Shown here: positions 10,601 to 20,147 of the stretch, in pieces
Layout of the letters: the number at the start of each line of letters is the position of its first letter
Numbering within the stretch: position 1 is the stretch's first letter
Assembly (NCBI GenBank): GCA_023807065.1
Contig: JAJJLU010003580.1
Location: 1-49,395 of the forward strand
From: Isotricha intestinalis
Lineage: Eukaryota > Ciliophora > Litostomatea > Vestibuliferida > Isotrichidae
DNA length: 49,395 bases
Direction of reading: 5' to 3'
The notes under the pieces: model-generated
Seen by the model: the letters and a program-made list of their open reading frames with translations, nothing else
What the model was told of the DNA's origin: nothing
Database searches by the model: none
Program-made: the position numbers and the translations under genes

Positions 10601-13600
10601 CCTATTTCATCATTATCAAATTTAACTAATTCATTTTCAGATTCTATTGTAGGAATGATTGAAAAATTAATATTATTGGTGGTATTACTAAGAAAAGAAT
10701 AATCTAAAAAATCTCTTAATAAATCTTTATTTTCTTCATTTGAATTTGAACAAATGTATTTGAAGAAATTTTTAATTATATTTTGTATTTCATCATTATC
10801 ATCATTATCTAAATTATTTGATTCAAAATAAAGTAATTTAACAACTTTTTTGTAAAATTGAATATTATTTTTATCAATTTTTTGTTCTGTTAAAACAAGG
10901 AATAATATTCTTCTTGATATTAAAGATATTAATTTACAATATAAAACATTAATATTAATTTCAGAAATAATTGATAAATTTTTTTCATTAGTTGCTAATT
11001 TAAATCCTTGTTGATTATCATTATTTTCTCCTAGAATTTTTAATATTTGTTCTCTTGGATTTAAATTATAAATTTCACTAACCATATCATCAGGAATATA
11101 AATTAAAGCACTAAAATCTTTTGTACTTTGGAAAAAAAGATCTTCAAAATCTTCACTTGGAATTTTATCAAAAATAAAATTAACCAAATTTTTTAATTCA
11201 TATGTATCAATTGTTATAATTGGTATATTTTTTATACTTGTACTTTTTCCTTCTGGATTAAAATTTGAACCTGTTATTATATATTTTACATTTTTATTAA
11301 ATATTGTTATAAATTCATCTACATTTTCTAATATTAAAATAAATGGTTTTGTATTTTCTTCGTTTACTACTCTTGATATTGGTAAATATTTATTTGATAC
11401 TTGGAACCAATTATAATTATATACTTTTAAATATGAATATTCTTTTATTAAATTACCTTCACTATATTTTAAATAAAAAGAATTTTCACCTATTAATATT
11501 AATTCTTCATTTGATTCTTCTGATTCTTCATTATTTTTTTTTTCACAACTTTTGTTTTGTTTTTCTTTTTTTGTTAATTCTTCTATTATTTCTAATTCTT
11601 TAGATAATTTATTAAATTTCAATATATCTTCTAATATTTGTTTTTCTATTTTTTCCATTTTTATTAAACGACATTTCATTTGAAGATATTGTTCATTTAA
11701 AGAATTGTTTTTTATATAATCATAAAATTCTTTTGTTTTTATTATTGAACTATCAATATTCTTTTCTGATAAAATATTTTTGAAATATCTTAATATTAAA
11801 TATTGGTTTTTTAAACTGAATTTAATTAAATTTCCCAAAAGAGATTTAAGAATTTTTTGATTTGTTAGAATAATTTTATTTTCAATTAATAAATCAATTT
11901 TCTTAGTTTTTAATAATATAATATCAAAATTTAATGATTTAAATTGAGGATCTTTTATATCTTTTTCAAGAATAATATAAGAATATTCAGCATTTGAATA
12001 TAAAAAGTTTTCAAATTTACCATATAAATCATCATCACTTTTATTTTTTGAAAAATTAAAAATTTGTTTTGCAAGTTCTGAAAATCCAATAATTATTCCA
12101 TTTTGATTATTATGTTTTATTTTTGAACCAATACCTAAATTATCTACATCAATTCCTAATATTAAAAGAAAAGTAAGTAAATAATCTTCTTGATTGATAT
12201 TTTCTTCTATAAATTTAATTAATTCTTTTTTTATTGTTGAATCATTTTTATTTGAAATGATATATCTACATAAGTTGATTAATTCAAATGATATATTTAA
12301 ATCTGATTGTGATACTATTATATAATGAGAAACTAAATTTTTATTTTGTTGGAGGAGAATTGAATATTTAATTAAAAATTGAAAAAAAATTTGATAATTT
12401 GGTAATTTGTTGATATCTTTATCATAAATAAAATAATAAAATTTTGTACAATTTTCTCTTAGAGATGAAACCAACACTTTCATTGAATCTAGAACTTTTT
12501 CATTAAATATTATATTTTTTATTATTTTTAATGAAACATATTTATTTCTTTCTGATGATAATATAACAATTTCTAAAAGATCAGATAAAATATTTTTATT
12601 TTTTTCAAGAATTAAATTTATTAAATTTTCATTTTCATTCATTCCTTTGAATAAGATTAAAAGAAAAGAATTAAATTTTTCTTCATTCATTAAAAGACAA
12701 GGTTTCTTTATATAATCTTTAATTTTACCTAAATAGCTATGAATAATTTCATTAATTACATTATATATTTTTTCAGCATAAAATTTGTTAATTTCATTAT
12801 TATCTTTTTTAAATTCTTTAAAGATTGTTAAAGATAATAAAGAAAATATATTAAATATTTCAAGATAAAGTTTCCTCATTGAAATTTTATATGTATTATA
12901 AAACATATCATCGATATCTTTATTAAAAGCATTATTATATTTTGTTAAAATATCACAAACAAAAATATCAAAGTGAGTAAAAAGTTCTATTAATCTAGAA
13001 TTCTTTAATATTTCAAAATCTTCGAAATTAAAATCCCAAATCAATGATTGTAAAAGCTTAATATTTGTATCTAAATCATACAAAATTTTTTTAGAATAAA
13101 TTTTCTCACATACCAAAAAAATAAACTTATAAATTTCTTTCTTAACAACATCCACAATGGAAATATCTGATCCACTTAATATTTTATTTATACTTAAAAA
13201 TGAATCTTCTTTGCCTTTAATAATCTTATTATAAAAATAAATAATATCTTTAATATCTTGAGATTTTTTTAAATGAGGGAATATTTGATTAAGAATTGAA
13301 AGACTATATCTTTTTTGAACTAAAATATCATCATTTTTATTAACATTTTCTATTATTTTATTTACATTTAAATTATCTTTATTTATTAAATCCATAATAT
13401 AATTAATATCAGACTTTATTTTATTAATATCTTCTTCAGTTTTTTCTTCAATTAATATAATAGAATCAATGAATATAAGAATTTTTTCAATATCTTCTTT
13501 TGGCTTTTTTTCTTCCATTGTTTGTAATGAATAATGAATATTTTCATAAATTGTTTTAAATAAAGTATTTTCTTCATTTTCTTCTTTTATAAATTTTTCA

Positions 13601-16600
13601 AATCCTTGAAAAAGATTATTTTTTTTTAAGATTATTTTAAATATAATTTTTAAAAATTTTTGTTTGTGTTCATCTATTTCTTTTAAATTTTTAGATGAAG
13701 AGAATACTTTATTAAATATATTTTTATATTCATCTTTTTCAATATTATTTAAAATATCATTGTCACTTTTTTCTACTTTTTTCTTTTTTTCATCTAAAAA
13801 TTGTTCAAATTTTATTATTTTCTTATCAGGTTCATTTGAATTAAAATAATCAAAATTTGGTTTATCATCAACTTTTAAATATTTAAATACTAAAATCTTT
13901 TCAAAAAAATTATTAAATTTATCGAATTCTTCTTCGTTTTCATATTTCTTAATTTTAGAATATAATAAATCACAAATTGTATAAATAATAGTCCTTCTAA
14001 TGGTTACAAAAATATTTTCATTTTCATTTAATAAAGTTTGATTAGATATTTTTAATTTAATTCCATAATCACTATTTTTTTCTTTTTTATATTCTAATTG
14101 TACTGTAGCATTAATTTTACTATCAATTTTCATAACATTTGTTGGTATATTTGTATTATAAGGACCTAAGTTATTAATTTTTATTTGAGAACTTTCATTT
14201 AAATAACTATTACCATCAAATATTATATTTATATTTTCTAATGAATTTTCTTTTGATAACATTGAAAAATTATATATTATAGATTTTTCATTGATTATTG
14301 GATGATCTGTTTCTAAAATTATTTCTTCTGTTTTCTCAATATCTTTTTCTTTTTCTGGTAAATTTTCTAATTGTAATAATGGAGTTTCTAAAATTTTTAT
14401 ATATGATGAAATATCAAAATTTTCTTTTTTTGCTTTTATATAAATTACATTTAATGTTAGTAGAAATAATTTACATATTGTAGAGTTGTTAAATAACATT
14501 AAAGAATTTATTTTTGATTCTTTTAATTGATTCATTACAATAATAAAATGCTCCTTTAAAATGCTAAATAGATTATTTGGATTGTTTAGTTCATTTAAAT
14601 TAATTTCAAAAATTGAACGAGAAAAAATATCTATAAAAAACCTTTTTAAATTTATAAATGGTTTTTGAATTAAATAATCTATTTTGTCTTTTTTTTGATC
14701 ACTCAATATCATTTCTCTTTCAGTTTCAAAAAAAATATTTAAAAATTCTTTTTCATAATAACCTTTGCTTATTAATATGTTAAAATATACAATTTTTAAA
14801 TCAAAAGAAATATCCTTTTTAGTTAATTTTTGTTTTAATTCATTAAATAATTCATTTGAAATTAATTGGCAATCACTATTTTTACTTAATATTTGAATTA
14901 TATCTAAATATAATTGATTTTCTGAAAAATGTTTAGTACAATATTGAAATAATTCTGGAATTTCTTTATAAATTTCATTTATATTTCCTTTATTTTTTTT
15001 TGAATTATTATAAATCTTTGAATAATTCACAAATAAATTCAATATAAGTTTTAAAAAATAAAGATTAATATTTTTATTTTCTTTTTCTTCTAGAATTTTC
15101 TTTTTAATTATATTAAATAAAAGATCATTCGTTATATTTAAATAAAAATCTTTATTTGTTATTGTTGATTTATCTCCAAAGTAAACGAAATATTTTATCA
15201 AAAGAAAATAAAAGAAATCAATATAATTTTGACATAAATTAGGGTCAACAATATACTTAATATCTTTTTGTGCTTCACAAATTGAATGAATATCATTTTT
15301 ATAATTTTGTAAATAATCTTTGAATAAAAAAGAAGATGATTCGGATTCTTCATTTGATTCTTTTTTAAAATTATCTTTTATTTGTTCTAATTTATTATAA
15401 TTTGTTATAATTTTCTTATTTATTTCATCAATATATAGTATATTTTCATTTTCAGCAAATGCTAAATTTAAATTTGTTTTTTTTTCGATTATACAATCAT
15501 TTTTTTCATTAGTAATCATCTTAAAAAGACAATTATTTTTAACATCATAATAGTATTTATTAATTTCTTTTGTTTCTTTATTATCTTTATTTGAATTATA
15601 ATGATTATTCATTGAAAAAAAATTAGAATCATCAATTTGAATTGAAGTTACTTTTTTCTTAATAATATTATATACTTTAAAAGTATTTTTTGTAATTTGA
15701 AATAATATATATTCATTTGAAATAAAGAAATAATTGTTATATATTTTTTCAAAATATTTTTGAGGGTCATTTAATTCAATTTTAACTTGTTCAGTATTAA
15801 TATCTAAATAATATAAATTTAAAGATGTATAAATGTAAAATCTACTTTCTGATGAAAATAAATTTAATATTGTTTCTTTTTCATCAAATTTTATATTCAC
15901 TTCTTTTTCATTTTTTAAAGTTAAAGTATTTTTATCATAAAAATATAAATTTACTTTTTTAGTTTCTTTTAAAATTGAGAAAATAATTAATTCTTCTGTT
16001 TTATTATTTATTAATAATTTTATCATATTTCTTTTGGTAGTTAATTCTTCTGAAATTAATTTATCTAAAAAAATTTTTTCATTCTGAAGATTGATTTTTA
16101 AAATTTTAAATTTAATTATATCACAATTAATACATAAATAAAGAAAATCTGAATCTGCAGTCATTTCACAAAAGACAATATCATAAGTAAAATTTTGAAT
16201 TATTTTTTCATTTATTTTTGTAAATTGAATTAAATTAGTTATTTTAAATTTATCTTTAAAATGTTGTTTATATAAAGTTTTATAATTACCTAAACAAATA
16301 TTATATTTTTTAAGAATTTGAAGTAATTTTAAAAAAATAGGAGTTGATTTAAAATATAATGATATTTCTTGAAATTTATGAAATATCTTCATTGAAAAAT
16401 CATCAATTTTATCTTTATTATCTATAAAATTTTTAATATATTCATCAATTATTCTATCAAATATTATTTCTATTTCATTATATTCTTCAAAAAATTTTAA
16501 AGGAAAACTTTCATTTGAAACTTCTAATAAAATATCATTTAAAAAAACTATAATTATAGAATTTCTAATATTTATTTCATTTGGTTCATTATTAACTATT

Positions 16601-17040
16601 TTTAAAATATTATATAAATTGTCAAAAAGCATTAATAAAGAACTTTCAAATTCATCTTTTTTTTTTTGCTCATTTTCAGTGTTATCCTTCTTTTCATTTT
16701 CTACTTCTTTAACTTCAATAAACTTCTTTAAATATTTTTCTCTCATTTTCATTAAATGTTCAAAAGATTTAGTTTCAAAGTCTTTATAAAATTTATAATA
16801 ATTTTCATAATAAGAATTATTTATGCATTCAATTTTATTGTTTTGAATATATTCTATCGGTAAATTATTCATTAAAATTTGTTCTTTAAATTTATATATT
16901 TGCCCATTATAAACTTTATCTCTTAATTCATTATTGTTCTTAATGACTATATCATTTTTTTCAACAATAGAATTCCTCAAACTTAAAGGATTATTTACCA
17001 ACTCAATGTCAAATTTATTCATCTTATCATCCAAAGCCAT
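7675..17040 (-). CDS. Giant RCC1-repeat, zinc-binding protein (3121 aa)
   Basis: One uninterrupted 9.4-kb frame with ATG at 17040. Residues about 270-520 have beta-rich, propeller-like character. Around residue 960 a segment ending NSDYGIKLKISNQ resembles the 'YGxKFxV' beta-sandwich strand seen in some giant HERC-type proteins. The middle is long alpha-helical repeat-like sequence. Residues about 2437-2820 hold RCC1-type repeats (NLFGCGSNEKQSLGCGG, IFTCGNDQG, LYGCGMNYEY, AYTCGSNSFHQCG, LYVFGINESGCLGLG). Then come Cys pairs (CKKCNNK near 2836, CYKCF, CLECKKD, CEKCYNN, CNNCF to about 2958), a zinc cluster of uncertain type. I see no HECT or RING at the C-terminus, so ubiquitin ligase activity cannot be claimed. 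Possible roles are small-GTPase regulation or scaffolding. Confidence 0.85.
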   Translation of the reverse strand: MALDDKMNKFDIELVNNPLSLRNSIVEKNDIVIKNNNELRDKVYNGQIYKFKEQILMNNLPIEYIQNNKIECINNSYYENYYKFYKDFETKSFEHLMKMREKYLKKFIEVKEVENEKKDNTENEQKKKDEFESSLLMLFDNLYNILKIVNNEPNEINIRNSIIIVFLNDILLEVSNESFPLKFFEEYNEIEIIFDRIIDEYIKNFIDNKDKIDDFSMKIFHKFQEISLYFKSTPIFLKLLQILKKYNICLGNYKTLYKQHFKDKFKITNLIQFTKINEKIIQNFTYDIVFCEMTADSDFLYLCINCDIIKFKILKINLQNEKIFLDKLISEELTTKRNMIKLLINNKTEELIIFSILKETKKVNLYFYDKNTLTLKNEKEVNIKFDEKETILNLFSSESRFYIYTSLNLYYLDINTEQVKIELNDPQKYFEKIYNNYFFISNEYILFQITKNTFKVYNIIKKKVTSIQIDDSNFFSMNNHYNSNKDNKETKEINKYYYDVKNNCLFKMITNEKNDCIIEKKTNLNLAFAENENILYIDEINKKIITNYNKLEQIKDNFKKESNEESESSSFLFKDYLQNYKNDIHSICEAQKDIKYIVDPNLCQNYIDFFYFLLIKYFVYFGDKSTITNKDFYLNITNDLLFNIIKKKILEEKENKNINLYFLKLILNLFVNYSKIYNNSKKNKGNINEIYKEIPELFQYCTKHFSENQLYLDIIQILSKNSDCQLISNELFNELKQKLTKKDISFDLKIVYFNILISKGYYEKEFLNIFFETEREMILSDQKKDKIDYLIQKPFINLKRFFIDIFSRSIFEINLNELNNPNNLFSILKEHFIIVMNQLKESKINSLMLFNNSTICKLFLLTLNVIYIKAKKENFDISSYIKILETPLLQLENLPEKEKDIEKTEEIILETDHPIINEKSIIYNFSMLSKENSLENINIIFDGNSYLNESSQIKINNLGPYNTNIPTNVMKIDSKINATVQLEYKKEKNSDYGIKLKISNQTLLNENENIFVTIRRTIIYTICDLLYSKIKKYENEEEFDKFNNFFEKILVFKYLKVDDKPNFDYFNSNEPDKKIIKFEQFLDEKKKKVEKSDNDILNNIEKDEYKNIFNKVFSSSKNLKEIDEHKQKFLKIIFKIILKKNNLFQGFEKFIKEENEENTLFKTIYENIHYSLQTMEEKKPKEDIEKILIFIDSIILIEEKTEEDINKIKSDINYIMDLINKDNLNVNKIIENVNKNDDILVQKRYSLSILNQIFPHLKKSQDIKDIIYFYNKIIKGKEDSFLSINKILSGSDISIVDVVKKEIYKFIFLVCEKIYSKKILYDLDTNIKLLQSLIWDFNFEDFEILKNSRLIELFTHFDIFVCDILTKYNNAFNKDIDDMFYNTYKISMRKLYLEIFNIFSLLSLTIFKEFKKDNNEINKFYAEKIYNVINEIIHSYLGKIKDYIKKPCLLMNEEKFNSFLLILFKGMNENENLINLILEKNKNILSDLLEIVILSSERNKYVSLKIIKNIIFNEKVLDSMKVLVSSLRENCTKFYYFIYDKDINKLPNYQIFFQFLIKYSILLQQNKNLVSHYIIVSQSDLNISFELINLCRYIISNKNDSTIKKELIKFIEENINQEDYLLTFLLILGIDVDNLGIGSKIKHNNQNGIIIGFSELAKQIFNFSKNKSDDDLYGKFENFLYSNAEYSYIILEKDIKDPQFKSLNFDIILLKTKKIDLLIENKIILTNQKILKSLLGNLIKFSLKNQYLILRYFKNILSEKNIDSSIIKTKEFYDYIKNNSLNEQYLQMKCRLIKMEKIEKQILEDILKFNKLSKELEIIEELTKKEKQNKSCEKKNNEESEESNEELILIGENSFYLKYSEGNLIKEYSYLKVYNYNWFQVSNKYLPISRVVNEENTKPFILILENVDEFITIFNKNVKYIITGSNFNPEGKSTSIKNIPIITIDTYELKNLVNFIFDKIPSEDFEDLFFQSTKDFSALIYIPDDMVSEIYNLNPREQILKILGENNDNQQGFKLATNEKNLSIISEININVLYCKLISLISRRILFLVLTEQKIDKNNIQFYKKVVKLLYFESNNLDNDDNDEIQNIIKNFFKYICSNSNEENKDLLRDFLDYSFLSNTTNNINFSIIPTIESENELVKFDNDEIGLLLITQILKLSEKSKSIIDGEYKIKLFEVLLNKLLNPKQNIKDFIFSIMINLLNDIKNNIDENIEIFKNFKYIFESKDLLTMIEKENANLEKIEPTPLNRDNKEIVINDIDLKLIELTFDYFDLIFKILSKVEIDISKYLEMKIMKFFLYNTLSKTDFKDIDFHIFILFLYQQGLIKQFTDNEIYKPHKTISLNYYDNKYYLPFIKAYNEIIPSETYNNCIGLFLTLKKLDKEIISPYTNVFLYNNSECDSIQDYIKENDKIDIKTIYITQNQISISFPYTQFHTNLFGCGSNEKQSLGCGGEEDQHYQTPQECLGLEDCKNIIDFKFGYYHTFVQSSDNNIFTCGNDQGSSFKEPGEYSYFNLNTHFQDISQKEGGAKGIWVNNYNASILLTQENNLYGCGMNYEYCLTNAIGNQSVSIPFKLPEIKLKVKEISCGFKSSFFLLEDGSAYTCGSNSFHQCGSKVDVNSYQTYFHLIPPKGGKFTKVISGEEFFLVLIDENDKIKNRLYSFGSHENGRTGVGLDTSCSLQKVKNVENLEFKVISSRNDNSAAISKDGELYVFGINESGCLGLGNRENQYIAKRVKSLKNYICDDVGISHNHMIMVSRSKLDGKRYYFSCGTTEHKALALNQFEDNNNNRIFEIPTEITFFDNEKPDDFPMRVSVSRYQSYFMTMNCQLKKQLKKEMEVTCKKCNNKISGNALFDFDVDNKLNYYCYKCFQNSDKSSFYCTNTVYEKINYVLKNLNEKNKGYYIKKSNFIKGKKCLECKKDIENIIFISTDNNDLILCEKCYNNKSYLIEYPQIFYACNNCFPVFKKDNDISKIIYNNTKKSSNPYLEFDVTLNYKKSYELSQLLKDKQLKDLYEKNWVKLKDEYLHELNLLLKDFEEGKLNNKLTEEEVNDKSNLSLYCNKMKLFSILQRLKEDKIEEIGFPNLLNLSENDFHLLFEMNEIRTQSILYNTAISKNICNSYSGIK

Positions 17041-17571
17041 GCTTTTAATTAAAATAAAATAAAAAATATCTTTAAAAATTTAATTGATAATTAAAAATCA
17101 ATTATATAAAAAGATAAATAAACAAAAAATGAATGAAGTATTTAATAAAATATTATAATGAAAATAATCCCCCAATTATGATATAGACCAAAGAGATGGA
17201 ATAAAACAAATATTCATTTTTTTATTCTTCAAACAGTTTTATTATCCATTTGTTAATAATCACTAAATTAGAAGAATTGAAAATATTTTTGTTTAGAAGG
17301 AATTTGAAAAACATTTTGTTTTCTCATTAAATATCCAAATAAAAATATACCTTTATCAATAATGAAGTAAATCAATTTGTAAATTAATTGAAATAATAAA
17401 ATAAAACAAACTTATCATATTTAATTAATCTAAAAATTGTTTGAAATACTTTCAAAAAAAAAAGAAAAGAGAAAAAAAAAAATAAAAAATGAAAATTTCA
17501 AAATAAAATTTCAAAATTAATGAAGAAATAAAAACTAATTTTAATAAAAAACTTCAAATAAAAAAAAGAAT
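17041..17571. other. Spacer, no gene seen
   Basis: 531 AT-rich bases between the giant gene's start and the end of the Rab32-like gene, so it contains the giant gene's promoter. A stop-interrupted minus-strand frame at 17160-17400 was considered and rejected as chance. Confidence 0.45.
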
Positions 17572-18234
17572 TTAACAGCAAGTTCCATCTTTTTTCTTTT
17601 TAACACTACTTTGAGTATGTTTTTCCTGATCTAAAACAACACTAGCTCTATCCGTTTTAAAAACATCATTTCCTTTTTCAGCAAGTTTTTCCATTCTTTG
17701 AATGATTCCCCTTATTAAAAATTCCATAGTTTCTGAAATATTAATTCCTTCTTTAGCACTACTTCTAAAGCATCCAATGAATCCATTTTTATTAGCAAAA
17801 TTATTTAATTCAGGATCATCTTTCATTTTTTCATCATCAGGTAATAAATCTATTTTATTTTCAACTAAAACACAAGGTAATTTATCTCCATCAATAAAAG
17901 TAGCTTCTTCATCAACACTTTTTTTCCATTTTAATGTCTCTTCTCTTGTTTGTCTATTTGTTGCATCACTTAATATTACACATCCATGTGCATCTTTTGC
18001 AAATATTTTAGTCACCATAGCATTTTGATCCATTCCTGCTAAATCCCATAATTGAATTCGATATAATTTTCCTCCATCTTCAAATATCTTAAATCCAAAT
18101 TCTGATACTATTGTAGCTTTGTATGCCTCGTTAAATATGTTCTTTGTCCATTTGTTAACAAAGGAAGTCTTACCTGTACCTGCGTTACCTATTACTATTA
18201 TTTTTAAATCGCTACGGAATTTGTTTGCACTCAT
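17572..18234 (-). CDS. Rab32-like small GTPase
   Basis: A complete 220-residue Rab. The P-loop is GNAGTGKT (residues about 16-23). Switch II reads LWDLAGMD where canonical Rabs have WDTAGQE, so the catalytic Gln position is Met. The guanine-specificity motif is ENKIDL, followed by an SAKE loop. Features shared with the Rab32/38 group are the KATIVSEFGFK effector-side strand, the LxxWKxxVDE helix and the 'PCVLVENK' strand. The C-terminus KKDGTCC is a double-Cys geranylgeranylation site, so the protein should be membrane-attached. Rab32 relatives act on lysosome-related organelles, mitochondria or phagosomes. The coding DNA has noticeably more C/G than neighbouring genes, suggesting strong expression. 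Confidence 0.88.
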   Translation of the reverse strand: MSANKFRSDLKIIVIGNAGTGKTSFVNKWTKNIFNEAYKATIVSEFGFKIFEDGGKLYRIQLWDLAGMDQNAMVTKIFAKDAHGCVILSDATNRQTREETLKWKKSVDEEATFIDGDKLPCVLVENKIDLLPDDEKMKDDPELNNFANKNGFIGCFRSSAKEGINISETMEFLIRGIIQRMEKLAEKGNDVFKTDRASVVLDQEKHTQSSVKKKKDGTCC

Positions 18235-18772
18235 TTTTTTTATTTATTTTTTTTGGTTTTTAGGTTTTTTTTTTGTTTTTTTAATTTTTTTTTGAAATCT
18301 TTTTTTGATATTTGTGTTGTATTTTTTGTAAAAAATAAACTGTTTTATATGATTTATGAATGATAAATGTAAAAAGAAATAAAACAATTAATATTATAGT
18401 ATTCAAATGAAGTTTCATAAAAAATATTAAAACAATTAATTTATTAAATTATTAAAAAATCACTCAATCATTAACTACTTAAAACAATTATTTGTTCATA
18501 TATAATTATCTATTTATTAATCCTTGTTTTATTTTCATTTGAACATAAATTTTTCACTATATTTTAAAATTATCAATAATCACTTTTCTTATTATATAAA
18601 AATTATAATCAAGTAGATATCAAATTTTAATTTCATATTGAATCATATCTATAAAGTATTTATCCATGATATTTAAATTAAAAGTTTTATGTTTTATTTT
18701 TTAAAATTAAATTTATAGAAAACTCATAAATAATTAATATCATATAAATAAATAAAAAAATTAATAATTTTA
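18235..18772. other. Divergent promoter region
   Basis: 538 bases between the divergent Rab32-like and cyclin genes. Bases 18235-18320 are T/G-rich on the plus strand (A-rich leader of the Rab32-like gene). No frame or RNA gene is seen. Confidence 0.5.
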
Positions 18773-19390
18773 ATGTCACAATTAATTGAAGATCAATTAA
18801 TATTTATCAAAGAAAAAAAAAATGATTTGAATTCATCTTTTAATAGCGAAGCTTCATTTACAAATAACGAAGAATATCAAACAGAAACAGAAAATGAAGA
18901 AACTTGTGATTTTCAAAATACAATTAATTCAATTTCATATTTACTATCAGAAATTATAAATATCAATTCTAAATATAATGATCAACAAAAATGTTTAGAA
19001 AATGATATTTTTACTCCAAGAATATTACCAACAATTTCAATTTTAGATTATTTGAATCGTATTGTTATATTTTCAAATGTTGAAGAAAATACTTTAATAT
19101 CTGCTTTAATTTATATAGATACTGTTGCAAAAATAAAAAAAATATCAAAATTTAATGTTTATAAAATTTTATTTACTGCAATTTTAATATCCCTTAAATT
19201 TAATGAAGATAAAATTTATAAAAATAATTATTATGCACAAATTGCAGGAGTTTCAATTGAAGAATTATTAATTTTGGAAAATGAGTTTTTAAAATTGATT
19301 GATTTTAAATTAATAATTAGTGAAAACACTTTTAATGCTTATAAATTGGCTTTAGAAAGACTTAATTATAAATATGAGAACATTGATTAA
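18773..19390 (+). CDS. Cyclin, PHO80/P-U type
   Basis: A 205-residue protein with a single cyclin box at about residues 82-190. Recognisable elements are ALIYIDTVAKI (helix 1), the YKILFTAILISLKFNED segment (helix 3, with the usual small-residue-LKF core), YAQIAGVSIEELLILENEFL (helices 4-5) and FKLIISENTFNAYK. This order and length match PHO80-like or plant P/U-type cyclins, which partner CDKs of the CDK5/PHO85 type. The first ~70 residues are acidic and Asn-rich and look disordered. No destruction box is evident. It is a single-exon gene, divergent from the Rab32-like gene. Confidence 0.82.
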   Translation: MSQLIEDQLIFIKEKKNDLNSSFNSEASFTNNEEYQTETENEETCDFQNTINSISYLLSEIININSKYNDQQKCLENDIFTPRILPTISILDYLNRIVIFSNVEENTLISALIYIDTVAKIKKISKFNVYKILFTAILISLKFNEDKIYKNNYYAQIAGVSIEELLILENEFLKLIDFKLIISENTFNAYKLALERLNYKYENID

Positions 19391-20147
19391 AAAATTTAAT
19401 TCCTATATTATAGTATATATATTGTAATTATTTTGTGGTTATTATTTTAAGTAGGTATTTAAGTTTATTTGTATGAAATTTGATGTTGAATTGGTTTTTT
19501 AAAGGAATAAGCAAAAAGTATATAAATAAATAGATTAATATTTGAACAATAATTATATATATATCAATATTCTCTACTAAATTTATTAAATAATTTTCAT
19601 TTCTCACTAAAAGCATACATAATAAACCTTTATTCTTTAATCCAAATCTCTTCAGATTTTAAGTTTCTATTGGGTATAATTATGAAATTCATGCTTCAAA
19701 TTTTTTTTAGAAGAACCATTTAGATATCTAATTTCAATATAAATATTATAATTATAATAATAAAGGAGATAAAAAAGCATTTTGATCATTGAGAAAAAAA
19801 ATTTAATTAATAACAATAATTTTATTATAATGAAAAGAAAATGAAGAAAAAAATATTTAAAGAAATAATGATGTAATTATTTATTAATGTAAATAATGAT
19901 AATAATGAAATTACTATTTTGTTATAAAAGTTAGGAAAAAGCTAAAAAATATAATAATGATAATTTGAAGAGTGGGAATAATAATAATGAGGAATATTTT
20001 TAATATTTAAATAATTATTATATGTTTTTTCATAATTAATTAATCCTCTTATTATGATATATTAATATGATATATTTAGTATATAAATTTAAAAATAATT
20101 TATTTTAAGTAATCTATTAATATAATAATAAAATACAATTAATCTAA
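19391..20147. other. Spacer, no supported gene
   Basis: 757 bases between the cyclin and the Cys-rich membrane protein. A 62-codon hydrophobic frame on the minus strand (19428-19616) has the composition expected by chance from T/A-rich DNA. Bases 19760-20020 include stop-rich A/G-biased sequence. No conserved motif. Confidence 0.45.

Noticed and set aside
17160..17400. Minus-strand frame encoding FGYLMRKQNVFQIPSKQ with in-frame TAA and TGA, seen as a possible gene relic
   Set aside because: Stops occur about one per ten codons in this DNA, and open stretches of ~45 codons are expected several times by chance across the spacers; no family motif is present.
19428..19616. 62-codon hydrophobic minus-strand frame after the cyclin
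   Set aside because: Mostly Ile/Leu/Phe/Tyr from A/T-rich DNA, no motif; indistinguishable from chance.
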